Under the pieces are notes generated by a model, which did no database searches, was not told the DNA's origin, and saw nothing but the letters and a program-made list of their open reading frames with translations. 64,000 bases of DNA from Woeseiaceae bacterium (GTDB lineage: Bacteria > Pseudomonadota > Gammaproteobacteria > Steroidobacterales > Woeseiaceae), in the NCBI GenBank assembly GCA_028822065.1, contig JAPKEL010000001.1, positions 1 to 64,000 on the forward strand, in the 5' to 3' direction. A program made the translations under genes and the position numbers. Below are positions 15,713-24,353 of this stretch, one piece after another. The stretch's first letter is position 1; each line of letters begins with the position of its first letter.

Positions 15713-18136
15713 CTAGGAACCAAACCTATAACGTACTTTTAAAATGATTTGATCACTTAATGGGTTGTCCATGGTGTCCTCTAAAAGGTCATTAAAGGCA
15801 GTTAGGCTATTTTTACTCGATCCTGATTTGGTTGCTACCAAATAGATATCTGATAATGGCGCTATTTGCCAGCGATATCGTAATTGAATACTTAGGTCAG
15901 ATATACTGAAATTATCCGATTCTTCATCTGCTTTTTTTACTTCATTTAAGTTATAACTATCGGATTTAAGAAGATAGAATTTGTTTTCATTTGCTTGGAT
16001 ACCAACCCATTGTAGGTTAATACTGAATTGTTGTTTTGCAGTAATAAAATAATTAAATTTAAATTCCTGCTCCCATTTCTGATGGTAAAATGAAGTAAAG
16101 TTCTTATCTTCTTGATGAAGTAACCAGCCACCACTGCCATGGACATATTTTGACTTTAATTCAAAGCTTATGTTGCTTTTTGGGTACCATGTGAATTCAA
16201 ACTCACCTTCACGTTTTTTACCGTACATATCTTCTTCTTGATAAGTAAAGGTAGTGCCGTAAGCTATTTTCTTGGCTGAATTGGTGCGCAGCTCGAGCCT
16301 TAGTCTAGTTCGCCCTGGCATTTTATAGGTCCCATTACCAAAGCTATTTCTATCTTCAAAGCGATTTGGCCAATGCGCAAAGGATCCTTTGATTTTTTTT
16401 AAATTATTGAGAGTTAAGTCAAGGCTACCACCTATGGCATTTTTGACTCGATGACCATCAAAATTTTCCGCGTAATGGATATACATATTCATCTTAGAAT
16501 CTCTGAAGCGTTTCAAATTTGAATTAATGGCTTCGTAGCTGTATTGCAAATTGCGAATATTATTTCGTTGATTGTAACCAAAATCGTTTATTTCTAGTTG
16601 TTTATCAAAAACTGTCAGTTTTAATTCACTTTTTCTGCCTTGTCTTGGTGCATATTCCAGATCAATAAAACCTCCAAGTCCAGATCCATTTTCAGCGGTT
16701 TCAGAGCGCATGAACTGACCATCTGCTTTCCAAATACCTGATCCAGTTAAATAGTGGAAGTCGGCCGCAGTGACAACAGAGTCAGTTATCGGTTTTGTAA
16801 CGATGGTTGATAATAAACCAAATCCTTTGGTATCGCCCTGTTCTGTGTCTTCATAAAGTAAACGGATTGCACCAAAGTCTCGGCCAATTTGATTATAAAA
16901 CTGTTTATCGTCTGCTCTAAAATCTGTGTCTTCTTCAGAGGCGGCAAGAATTCCATAACGAAATTTTTTATATTGACCTGTTGCTTTGAGCGCACCCATT
17001 AAATCTGCTTTGGTAGTCTGCTTCACGCGTTTTGAGAAGTTGGCGCCATCTGGTAACGAAGGCACTGTTGGGGAACTGCCAATGCGTCTGGTATTTATAA
17101 CAGAGACTCTATTTCCACCCCAGGCGTACTCACTTGCTCTGGGTGTAGCTGAAAATACCTCATTTCCTTCCTGAAAGAACAATCTTTTTTCAGGGAGAAA
17201 TGTCTCGTTTGCCGATAAATTGACAACCACATTATCGGATTCCACGGCACCAAAGTCAGGATTTATAGTAGCTGTAATTTGAGCATTTGTTGACGGTCGC
17301 CAAAAAAAATCTGCACCTCCTCGATACGAGGATACATTATCTATCTGATCATAAGTTGTCGAAACATAGGGAAAGATGCTCCATTGTTGCTTGAGATTAA
17401 CGTTATTCATCTTCATGGGCTGGAAAAGGCTTAAGAATTGAGGGGATGATTCTGGCAATGCTGGCCATGACCATTCTTCTTCTAAGTGAGCAACTTCACG
17501 AAAAAAAAACATTCTAATAATTCGATCACCGATCTTTTTTGGCATCGCCATTTGTGACCAGGGAATATAGAACTCAGCAGACCAACCATTATCTGTTTCT
17601 GCGGTAGAGCCATACCATGCTCCATCCCAATCTCCTGCGTAAATTTTTTCTGGCATGAGCGTGCCATCAGCTTCTGAATCACCTAGAGACTTAGAGAACC
17701 AGTAACCATACTTAGCTTCTCCTGAGGTATCTATTGAGAATCCAGTCTTATCAGATTTTGTTTGCCAATCATCTCGCGATTTAAATCTTTTTACTAAGGT
17801 GTCTTTGGGTTGTTCCATATCCATTGAAATATAGAAACCATCTGCTGTATAAAAGAATTTTAGCAGTGTTTTATAAGGAGTTGTTTCTAGAGTATCTGGT
17901 TTGATAACTCGGAAAGAGCCATAGGCAGCAATATCATCCCATAAAGCCTCATCAATCTTACCGTCAATTTTAATATCAATATCAAGTGGTTTCTTTTGGA
18001 CGTTAATTATTTCATTATTATCTAAAGACAGTTGTAATGCGTTAATTTCATTTTGAGCAACTACCAAACTTTGAAATATTACAGTGAGTATCAAGGCAAT
18101 AAAGGTTTTTGCTATAAATTGATGTTTGATAATCAC
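15713..18136 (-). CDS. DUF5916 outer-membrane protein with CBM9-like domain (copy A)
   Basis: 807 residues, the upstream member of the tandem pair. It has a signal peptide (SLVVAQ), a CBM9-like domain (IKIDGKIDEALWDDI; NGWSAEFYIPWSQM), the shared block DFFWRPSTNAQITAT, NETFLPEKRLFFQEGNEVFSA, and barrel strands to a final RYRFGS. The near-identical lengths and shared order of all blocks point to local gene duplication followed by divergence. The 266-base region upstream (18137-18402) is shared with a divergent small gene and should hold the promoter. Confidence 0.85.
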   Translation of the reverse strand: MIIKHQFIAKTFIALILTVIFQSLVVAQNEINALQLSLDNNEIINVQKKPLDIDIKIDGKIDEALWDDIAAYGSFRVIKPDTLETTPYKTLLKFFYTADGFYISMDMEQPKDTLVKRFKSRDDWQTKSDKTGFSIDTSGEAKYGYWFSKSLGDSEADGTLMPEKIYAGDWDGAWYGSTAETDNGWSAEFYIPWSQMAMPKKIGDRIIRMFFFREVAHLEEEWSWPALPESSPQFLSLFQPMKMNNVNLKQQWSIFPYVSTTYDQIDNVSSYRGGADFFWRPSTNAQITATINPDFGAVESDNVVVNLSANETFLPEKRLFFQEGNEVFSATPRASEYAWGGNRVSVINTRRIGSSPTVPSLPDGANFSKRVKQTTKADLMGALKATGQYKKFRYGILAASEEDTDFRADDKQFYNQIGRDFGAIRLLYEDTEQGDTKGFGLLSTIVTKPITDSVVTAADFHYLTGSGIWKADGQFMRSETAENGSGLGGFIDLEYAPRQGRKSELKLTVFDKQLEINDFGYNQRNNIRNLQYSYEAINSNLKRFRDSKMNMYIHYAENFDGHRVKNAIGGSLDLTLNNLKKIKGSFAHWPNRFEDRNSFGNGTYKMPGRTRLRLELRTNSAKKIAYGTTFTYQEEDMYGKKREGEFEFTWYPKSNISFELKSKYVHGSGGWLLHQEDKNFTSFYHQKWEQEFKFNYFITAKQQFSINLQWVGIQANENKFYLLKSDSYNLNEVKKADEESDNFSISDLSIQLRYRWQIAPLSDIYLVATKSGSSKNSLTAFNDLLEDTMDNPLSDQIILKVRYRFGS

Positions 18137-18402
18137 TAGAATTTCCTATAACAATGATTCTTCTTTTACTAATTTACAGGATGAATTGCCCATTTAAAAA
18201 TAGATAATTGTTAATTTTTGTTAAAAACTTCGATGTTTTCTCTTTACTGCTATTTTCCATAATTTGAATAAACAAAAGATTGATTTATTATCTTTAGCTA
18301 GAGAAGATACAAATATATCTTATGCGCACAGTATAGGGATTTTTAATGAGAAATGCGTGAATATAAGAAACGCTTTCACGAGATGAAACAGGTGGACTAA
18401 TT

Positions 18403-18795
18403 ATGAAAAAAAATAATCCTTTTTGGACTCTAATACCCTTCTATTTTTTGGCATGTTCTCAATCAGTGAGTGCTGAAGTGTTAATTCGTGAATTTAAAGG
18501 CGATAAATCGATCACAACTGCAGAATTTGCAGTCAAGGAGCCATGGATTCTTGATTATCGAGTCAATAGTAACTTTAAAGAGAGTATGGGCCTGGAGGTA
18601 TCTTTGGTTGATGCAAAAACTGGTTTTCTTATTGGTAGAATTTTAAAAACAAAATACGCAGGTAATGGCGTTAAGATGTTTGATAAGGGCGGACGCTATC
18701 GACTTCGTATTAGTTCCTCGTTAACTAGCTGGAATTTTAAAATTAAAGAATTATCAGCCAGTGAAGCTGAATTGTACTCAATTAAAGGACAGTGA
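18403..18795 (+). CDS. Small secreted protein of unknown function
   Basis: 130 residues. The signal peptide reads FYFLACSQSVSA, so either a Sec cleavage after SVSA or a lipobox-like LAC. The mature part is predicted to be beta-rich, with GDKSITTAEFAVKEPW, a central LVDAKTGFLIGRIL and a GGRYRLRISSSL block, like the small ligand-binding beta-sandwich proteins often secreted by proteobacteria. I do not recognise a family. AGGTGG about 8 bases before the ATG is a good ribosome-binding site. It ends one base before the convergent aminotransferase gene. Confidence 0.7.
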   Translation: MKKNNPFWTLIPFYFLACSQSVSAEVLIREFKGDKSITTAEFAVKEPWILDYRVNSNFKESMGLEVSLVDAKTGFLIGRILKTKYAGNGVKMFDKGGRYRLRISSSLTSWNFKIKELSASEAELYSIKGQ

Positions 18796-18796
18796 G

Positions 18797-19894
18797 TTAG
18801 CTGGTATAAACTTTTTTAAATGCATCGGCAAATATCTGCAGGTCTTCCATCTTTCCCATGCTCACTCGCAAATGATTTGGGTATAGGGAGTATTCACGGT
18901 GAACGAGGACATTTTCTTGCCGCATTTTTATCTCGAAATTTTTAACATTTCTGCCGATATCAGCAAAGACAAAATTGGTTTCAGATGGTAATGGTTTGAT
19001 GCCATGTTCTATAAATACTTTATTCACCAAGGCTCTTCCTTGGTTGATTTTATTAAGTGAGAATTTAATGAAATCATTCTCGTTATAGCAAGCATGTGCA
19101 GCAGCAAGACCCACAATATTTGGCCAAGCCATAACATGATTACGAACTTTAGTTATCAGGTCTTCTCTCCCCATTGCGTAACCTATACGCATTCCAGCCA
19201 TGCCGTATAGTTTTGAAAAAGTTCGCATGACAATGACATTTTCACCTTCTCGGATAAGATCGACCATCGAGGTATATTCAGGATTGTCAGTCAATTCATT
19301 GTATGCTTCGTCCACCAAAACAGTGACTTTTTTCCCAACAACACGACAGAAATTTCTTAATGTATCACCATCGATTGTTTTTCCAGTTGGGTTATTTGGG
19401 TTACACAGATAGATCATACTAACCGATTTATCTACGGCCGCATGCATGGCATCGAGGTCAATCGACATGTCATTATCAAGTGGGACGCGAAGTACCTTAG
19501 TTCCTATTCTTTGTGCATAACCTAGATGCAAGTCATATGTAAGTGAGGGAGAAATAATTTTACCGCTTTTACCCCAACCCACAACAGCAGCTGAAAGTGC
19601 CTCATTAGAGCCAGAGCTGATTGCTATTTGATTAATCTCTAATTTATTTTTATCTGCAATCATTTGCATGAGTTCAGCGGCAATTCTGCCTGGATAGTAT
19701 GCTCCTTTGGCACTGGCTTTAGCCGCAGCTTTAAGGGCTTTGCTACTAGGACCATATGGATTCTCATTGGAACTAAGGCGAATGATACTTGGGCCGGGCC
19801 CTACCATGGAAAATACAGTGGGACTCAAGGTCATACTTGCTGTGCTTGCTAGTATCCCGTTTAATAAAGAACGTCTCGTGATTTCCATGGTCAT
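18797..19894 (-). CDS. Tat-exported HisC-like aminotransferase
   Basis: 365 residues. The N-terminus is a twin-arginine signal (EITRRSLLNGILASTASM). The rest is a class I/II PLP aminotransferase of the histidinol-phosphate aminotransferase (HisC) subgroup: LSSNENPYGPS, SSGSNEAL, NPNNPTGK, VDEAYNE, and the PLP-binding Lys228 in RTFSKLYGMAGMRIGY. HisC is cytoplasmic, so a Tat signal argues against histidine biosynthesis and for a periplasmic transamination. PLP is added in the cytoplasm, which explains use of Tat. The amino donor is unknown. It lies 49 bases downstream of alaX and may share its transcript. Confidence 0.88.
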   Translation of the reverse strand: MTMEITRRSLLNGILASTASMTLSPTVFSMVGPGPSIIRLSSNENPYGPSSKALKAAAKASAKGAYYPGRIAAELMQMIADKNKLEINQIAISSGSNEALSAAVVGWGKSGKIISPSLTYDLHLGYAQRIGTKVLRVPLDNDMSIDLDAMHAAVDKSVSMIYLCNPNNPTGKTIDGDTLRNFCRVVGKKVTVLVDEAYNELTDNPEYTSMVDLIREGENVIVMRTFSKLYGMAGMRIGYAMGREDLITKVRNHVMAWPNIVGLAAAHACYNENDFIKFSLNKINQGRALVNKVFIEHGIKPLPSETNFVFADIGRNVKNFEIKMRQENVLVHREYSLYPNHLRVSMGKMEDLQIFADAFKKVYTS

Positions 19895-19943
19895 CTATAT
19901 CTCCTTGCATTTCATTATTTAAGCTTACACTTGGTGGAAAGAG

Positions 19944-20645
19944 TTAATCAATTAATTCAATATAAACACGGCGATTGCGTTTTCCCTTTTTTTCAACTTT
20001 ACCTATGCGTATCTGACCCACTTCACCAGTTGATTTGAGATGAGTACCTCCACAAGGTTGTAGATCAACATCTTCTATTTCTAGCAATCTAATATCTTGA
20101 TCTGTTGTTGGAGGCTTGACAGACATAGTTCGGATTAATTCAGGCTGCTCCCCAAGAGTTTTTTGACTGATCCATTTTGAATGGATTGCATGATTATCTG
20201 CAACTAATTTTTGTAATTGATGAGTAACACTTTCTTTATCCACAGGCTCTTCCATGTCAAAATCTAAACGACTTTTTGAAGTAGATATATTTCCACCCGT
20301 TACTCCATACTGCAAAACTGAACCCAATAAATGAAGAGCAGTATGCATGCGCATATGTAGGTAACGTCTATCCCAGTCTATTTCAGCTGATAAGGTTTCT
20401 CCGATTATAGGAATGGGGCTTTCATCGGACAAGATATGCTCAATTTCACCTGTCTCATTTATTATAGTATCAATGACTTTAGCAACTTGATTGCCCCAAG
20501 AAAGAGTGCCTGTATCACCAGGTTGACCACCACCTCGAGGGTAAAAAACACTACTTTCAAGGATGACCACATTATTAATACATGCGATTACTTTAGATGT
20601 ATTGATCTTAAGATAGGCATCTTTCTTGTATAAGTTTTGTGTCAC
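19944..20645 (-). CDS. alaX: Alanyl-tRNA editing protein (AlaX type)
   Basis: A 233-residue free-standing relative of the editing domain of alanyl-tRNA synthetase. It hydrolyses Ser- or Gly-mischarged tRNA-Ala in the cytoplasm. Zinc ligands are visible as HTALH (His101, His105) and CGGTH (Cys198, His202); PRGGGQPGDTG at 37-47 is the N-terminal signature. The length suits the AlaX-M/short class. It is divergent from dapF across 94 bases. Confidence 0.88.
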   Translation of the reverse strand: MTQNLYKKDAYLKINTSKVIACINNVVILESSVFYPRGGGQPGDTGTLSWGNQVAKVIDTIINETGEIEHILSDESPIPIIGETLSAEIDWDRRYLHMRMHTALHLLGSVLQYGVTGGNISTSKSRLDFDMEEPVDKESVTHQLQKLVADNHAIHSKWISQKTLGEQPELIRTMSVKPPTTDQDIRLLEIEDVDLQPCGGTHLKSTGEVGQIRIGKVEKKGKRNRRVYIELID

Positions 20646-20686
20646 ACTCTTACCTCGACCAACTAAGTTATGTTTAAATCAGTTGT

Positions 20687-20695
20687 TGATATAAT
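20687..20695 (+). promoter_or_regulatory. Extended -10 promoter for dapF
   Basis: TGATATAAT matches the extended -10 consensus (TGnTATAAT) exactly, 44 bases before the dapF ATG. No good -35 box is seen, as expected for extended -10 promoters. Confidence 0.45.
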
Positions 20696-20739
20696 AACTT
20701 ACAGCAATTAAATAAATAATGATCTAATTCTGGATAAAA

Positions 20740-21627
20740 ATGACTCTAATTAAGAACATCCATAAACATTTCTTTTCTAATGTACATCCAACGGGGCGTT
20801 ATTTTATAAAGATGCATGGCTTAGAGAACCATTTTGTGATTTTTGATGGACGTGATGAGCCTTTTTCGCCTAATCGCTCTGAAATTTCTAGAATCTGTAA
20901 TACGAAAACAGGGATTGGCGCAGATCAGCTGATCATATTAAATCAACCAAGTATTGATGGAGTAAAATCTGGTGCAAAAGTATTTATGAAATTACTTAAT
21001 ATCGATGGACGTGAGGTAGAGGCATGTGGCAATGCAACTAGGTGTGTGGCGGGGTTGCTGATGGATCATGAAGGTGCAGCGACAATTAAAATTGAAACAC
21101 TTGCCGGTATTTTGGAGTGTCATAAACTGGAAGATTGTCGAGTGCAATGCAATATGGGAATAGCCACTTTAGATTCCAAAAATATACCCTTATCAATTGA
21201 TATTGATACTCTTAACGTAGAATTAGAGTCTGGACCATTATCTAATCCAGTTATTTCAAATATTGGAAATCCGCATGCCACATTTTTTGTCGATAATATC
21301 GAGAATGTTGATATTGAAAAATGGGCACCAGCTGTACAAAAAAATTCTTTATTTCCAGAGGAGGTTAATGTTGGTGTGGCTGAAATAATTGATCAGCATA
21401 CGCTTAAACTTGAAGTCTATGAAAGAGGTGCTGGTTTAACAACGGCTTGTGGATCAGGTGCTTGTGCAGCCGTTTATGCAGCCAATAAAAGAAAACTCGA
21501 TGTTTCAAATAAAATGCAAGTGATTATGCCAGCCGGTTATGTTGATATTGAACTGCTTAATGATGATTCGCTTACTATGAGTGGCCCAATTACTTATGTC
21601 TACAGCGGATTATTACCAAAGACTTAA
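20740..21627 (+). CDS. dapF: Diaminopimelate epimerase
   Basis: This cytoplasmic, cofactor-independent enzyme interconverts LL- and meso-diaminopimelate for lysine and peptidoglycan synthesis. Both catalytic cysteines are present: Cys96 in ACGNATRC and Cys237 in ACGSGACA. FIKMHGLEN and GIGADQL near the N-terminus are also typical. The protein (295 residues) has a leader of about 20 residues before the usual first residues; an internal ATG at FIKM could be an alternative start. The Asn-Ala-Thr in the first active-site loop, instead of Asn-Gly-x, marks a divergent subgroup. It is not next to lysA. The 3' end overlaps the convergent carrier gene by 15 bases. Confidence 0.92.
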   Translation: MTLIKNIHKHFFSNVHPTGRYFIKMHGLENHFVIFDGRDEPFSPNRSEISRICNTKTGIGADQLIILNQPSIDGVKSGAKVFMKLLNIDGREVEACGNATRCVAGLLMDHEGAATIKIETLAGILECHKLEDCRVQCNMGIATLDSKNIPLSIDIDTLNVELESGPLSNPVISNIGNPHATFFVDNIENVDIEKWAPAVQKNSLFPEEVNVGVAEIIDQHTLKLEVYERGAGLTTACGSGACAAVYAANKRKLDVSNKMQVIMPAGYVDIELLNDDSLTMSGPITYVYSGLLPKT

Positions 21628-23028
21628 TAAGGTGAAGCCAATAATTGAGATTAGACCTGCTGTCACAGCGTATGGCAATTGAGTTCTGACATGTTCGATA
21701 TGATCAGTACCCGCCGCCATTGATGCAACGACCGTGGTATCACTGATCGGAGAAGCATGATCACCAAAAATTCCACCAGAAAGAGCCGCACCTAAGAGCA
21801 TTGGCACTGAGAGGTCTAAGGTTGTGGCAATGGATATGGCAATGGGAATCATGATCGCAAAAGTACCCCAACTCGAACCCACTGAAAATGCGATAAAACC
21901 GGATACTAGAAATACCAAAGGAGCTAAGAAAACAGCAGGCACATTTGCTCCTGCAATACCTGCCACATAGGGTCCAGTACCTAGAGATTTTGCGACATCA
22001 CCTAAAGCTAATGCCAGCAAGAGTATGGCAGCAATTGGAAGTAATGTTCCGGCTCCTTCCATAAAGAATTGCATTAATTCAGACATATTGTGTTTCTTTT
22101 TAATCAACAACATGGTCCAACAAACAAATAAGGCAGCACATATGGACCAAAAAATCGCGGTAGGACCGTTGCCTTTCATGATATCTCCACCACCAGTTAG
22201 ATAAAGACCTGCAGGCATTGCAAAAGTCATCGTCATTATGGGAAGAACCATAAACATGGCATTGCTTTCTTTGGTGGGTGATTGTTCTTTGTTTGTATTT
22301 TCAGACAGTTCTGTCGGATGATTGCTACTTTGCCAGCTGATTTGACCATTTTTTGTTCTAAGTTCGGCAGCTGCCATTGGCCCGAGATTAATATTTTTCC
22401 AAACTACAATTATTGCCAAGATAATCGCGCTGATAGCATATAAATTATAAGGTATAGATTGTATGAATACCCCAAAAGCATTTTCCATGCCGGTGGAAGC
22501 TACCAATCCAATAATTACAGCCGTCCATGCATTTAAGGGGACCATCACACAAACTGGAGCTGATGTTGCATCAATGAGGTACGCTAATTTTTCTCTGGAG
22601 ATTTTATAGCGATCAAATAATGGTCTACTTACAGAACCAGCAACCAATAAGGTAATATTCGATTCAATAAATATTACAATACCAGTCACCCACGCTAGAA
22701 TTTGTGCCCTTAGACCAGTATGTACCCATTTTCGATTCTCTAAAAAAGCAACAAACCCACTTACACCTCCAGATTTTTCAATGGTTGTAATTAAGGCGCC
22801 AATAAGGAGAGTGAAAATCAAAACACGGGTATCTCCAGGATCGCTGAAAACATTAATGATACTGTCAAAACTATTTGCTAGGCCAATAATTGGATTAAAA
22901 TTATAAAGTAATGTGCATCCGATCCAAATACCCGCAAATAAAGACGGGATAACTTGTTTTGTTTTTATCGCTAAAATAATGGCAATGATTGGTGGTAAAA
23001 CAGAATACCATTGAGGTTCGTTTAACAT
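21613..23028 (-). CDS. NhaC-family carrier (candidate polyamine-linked)
   Basis: A 471-residue inner-membrane protein with about 11-12 helices, of the NhaC antiporter family. The two repeat halves carry SAPVCVMVP and GSSWGTFAIMIPIAI, followed by GDHASPISDTTVVAS, a strongly conserved NhaC-type block. A hydrophilic insertion rich in Asn, Thr and Ser occurs near residue 235. Family members exchange Na+ for H+ or, as in MleN, organic acids. The gene starts 3 bases after the acetylpolyamine amidohydrolase stop, so it is in one operon with it, and an organic substrate is likely. Confidence 0.88.
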   Translation of the reverse strand: MLNEPQWYSVLPPIIAIILAIKTKQVIPSLFAGIWIGCTLLYNFNPIIGLANSFDSIINVFSDPGDTRVLIFTLLIGALITTIEKSGGVSGFVAFLENRKWVHTGLRAQILAWVTGIVIFIESNITLLVAGSVSRPLFDRYKISREKLAYLIDATSAPVCVMVPLNAWTAVIIGLVASTGMENAFGVFIQSIPYNLYAISAIILAIIVVWKNINLGPMAAAELRTKNGQISWQSSNHPTELSENTNKEQSPTKESNAMFMVLPIMTMTFAMPAGLYLTGGGDIMKGNGPTAIFWSICAALFVCWTMLLIKKKHNMSELMQFFMEGAGTLLPIAAILLLALALGDVAKSLGTGPYVAGIAGANVPAVFLAPLVFLVSGFIAFSVGSSWGTFAIMIPIAISIATTLDLSVPMLLGAALSGGIFGDHASPISDTTVVASMAAGTDHIEHVRTQLPYAVTAGLISIIGFTLLSLW

Positions 23029-23031
23029 GTC

Positions 23032-24063
23032 TTATATTTTCCTTCCAATAATGAATCCCTCAAGAAAAGAAGAAAGATTAACTCCTAATTCAGGGCAGAC
23101 ATATCCGCCTTCTTGAACAATGACTGTCGGTAACATTGTACCACCTATTTCTCGGCCAATTTTTTTGAACCCTCCAGTGGTGATTGAGAAGCCTTGTAAT
23201 GGGTCTTTTTCATAGGCATCAAGACCCAGGGCGACCACCAATGCATCAGGTGAAAATTTTTCAATACAATCGAGAGCATGCTGCAATGTAATTAAATATT
23301 CTTTGTCTTTCGTGTCACGCGTTAGAGGAAGATTTAGGTTGTAACCTTGTCCTTTATTTTTACCAGTTTCATTCGCGTGACCCCAACAGAATGGATAAAA
23401 GCGAACTGGGTCGGCATGGATTGAAACGGTGAATACATCATCACGTTCATAGAAAATATCTTGCGTGCCATTACCGTGGTGTACATCTATATCCAGTATG
23501 GCGATTTTTTTAAATTTTTCTCTTAAAGTTTGTGCTGCAATTGCAGTATTGCCTAAATAACAAAAACCGGCGGCGTAATCTTTGGCTGCATGATGTCCTG
23601 GAGGCCTTGATAAGGCATAACAAGCTTCCTCTCCATTTTTTACCAGCATGGCTGCATGAGTGGCAGAATGCGCACTCCAGGATGCAGCCTCCCAAGTATA
23701 CGGACCAACTGGACTGGATAAATCAGCATGGTGAAAGCCACTTTGACCTTCTGCAGAGTCTGGATACCCACAATCCCTGCGATCCGGGTGAATGTCAGGA
23801 AATACTTCCTCTGATGTATTTTTTTTCCGATCCCACCTTTTAAAAATAGTCTGTAAATAGTGTATGTACCTTTCAGTGTGTATTTTATTTATGTAACTTA
23901 ATTGATAATCTTTTGGTTGTTCCGGTGTAAGGCCAAATTCTTTTGCGGCATTCATCAGTATTTCGGCACGTTCAGGCACTTCAGGGTGAGGGTGAAATTT
24001 ACCGGCGGCCATAAATTGTTTGGGTGCGTGGATTAATTGTTTTTTTGTATGAATAACCTTCAT
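23032..24063 (-). CDS. Acetylpolyamine amidohydrolase-like deacetylase (HDAC superfamily)
   Basis: 343 residues of the class II HDAC/acetylpolyamine amidohydrolase superfamily. Active-site motifs are RPPGHHA (His157/His158), DIDVHHGNGTQ (zinc ligands Asp193 and His195) and LGLDAYEKDPL (third ligand Asp). The IHADP...YPF...GHANETG stretch is diagnostic of acetylpolyamine amidohydrolases rather than AcuC. These enzymes release polyamines from N-acetyl forms in the cytoplasm. It is followed 3 bases later by an NhaC-like carrier, pointing to uptake plus deacetylation of acetylated polyamines or similar amides. The 290-base divergent region upstream separates it from the M28 peptidase. Confidence 0.88.
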   Translation of the reverse strand: MKVIHTKKQLIHAPKQFMAAGKFHPHPEVPERAEILMNAAKEFGLTPEQPKDYQLSYINKIHTERYIHYLQTIFKRWDRKKNTSEEVFPDIHPDRRDCGYPDSAEGQSGFHHADLSSPVGPYTWEAASWSAHSATHAAMLVKNGEEACYALSRPPGHHAAKDYAAGFCYLGNTAIAAQTLREKFKKIAILDIDVHHGNGTQDIFYERDDVFTVSIHADPVRFYPFCWGHANETGKNKGQGYNLNLPLTRDTKDKEYLITLQHALDCIEKFSPDALVVALGLDAYEKDPLQGFSITTGGFKKIGREIGGTMLPTVIVQEGGYVCPELGVNLSSFLEGFIIGRKI

Positions 24064-24353
24064 GCGTGTTCTCCAGATAGCATAATAAGTTTATTGGTAT
24101 TAATCAGATAAGCGTGCTTTTCGGGCTTTATTAAACACCCACTCTACGTAAAAATATTATCCTGCCATATTGGTTTCATTTGCTATTAAGCGAATATGTT
24201 TTATTTCTCTATTTTAGTTTAATTGAATTATCTCTTGCAGTGATCTTATGCCACCCTTCGATCATGATAGTTTTTCATTTAATGATTAATTGATATTTAC
24301 TTACTATCGAATATATATTGTTGAGTAATTGAGAGCAAAGTTAAGGAAGAAAT

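Noticed and set aside
18353-18400. 15-codon frame (MREYKKRFHEMKQVD) just before the small secreted protein gene
   Set aside because: Too short, no ribosome-binding site of its own, and no repeated codons that would suggest an attenuator peptide.
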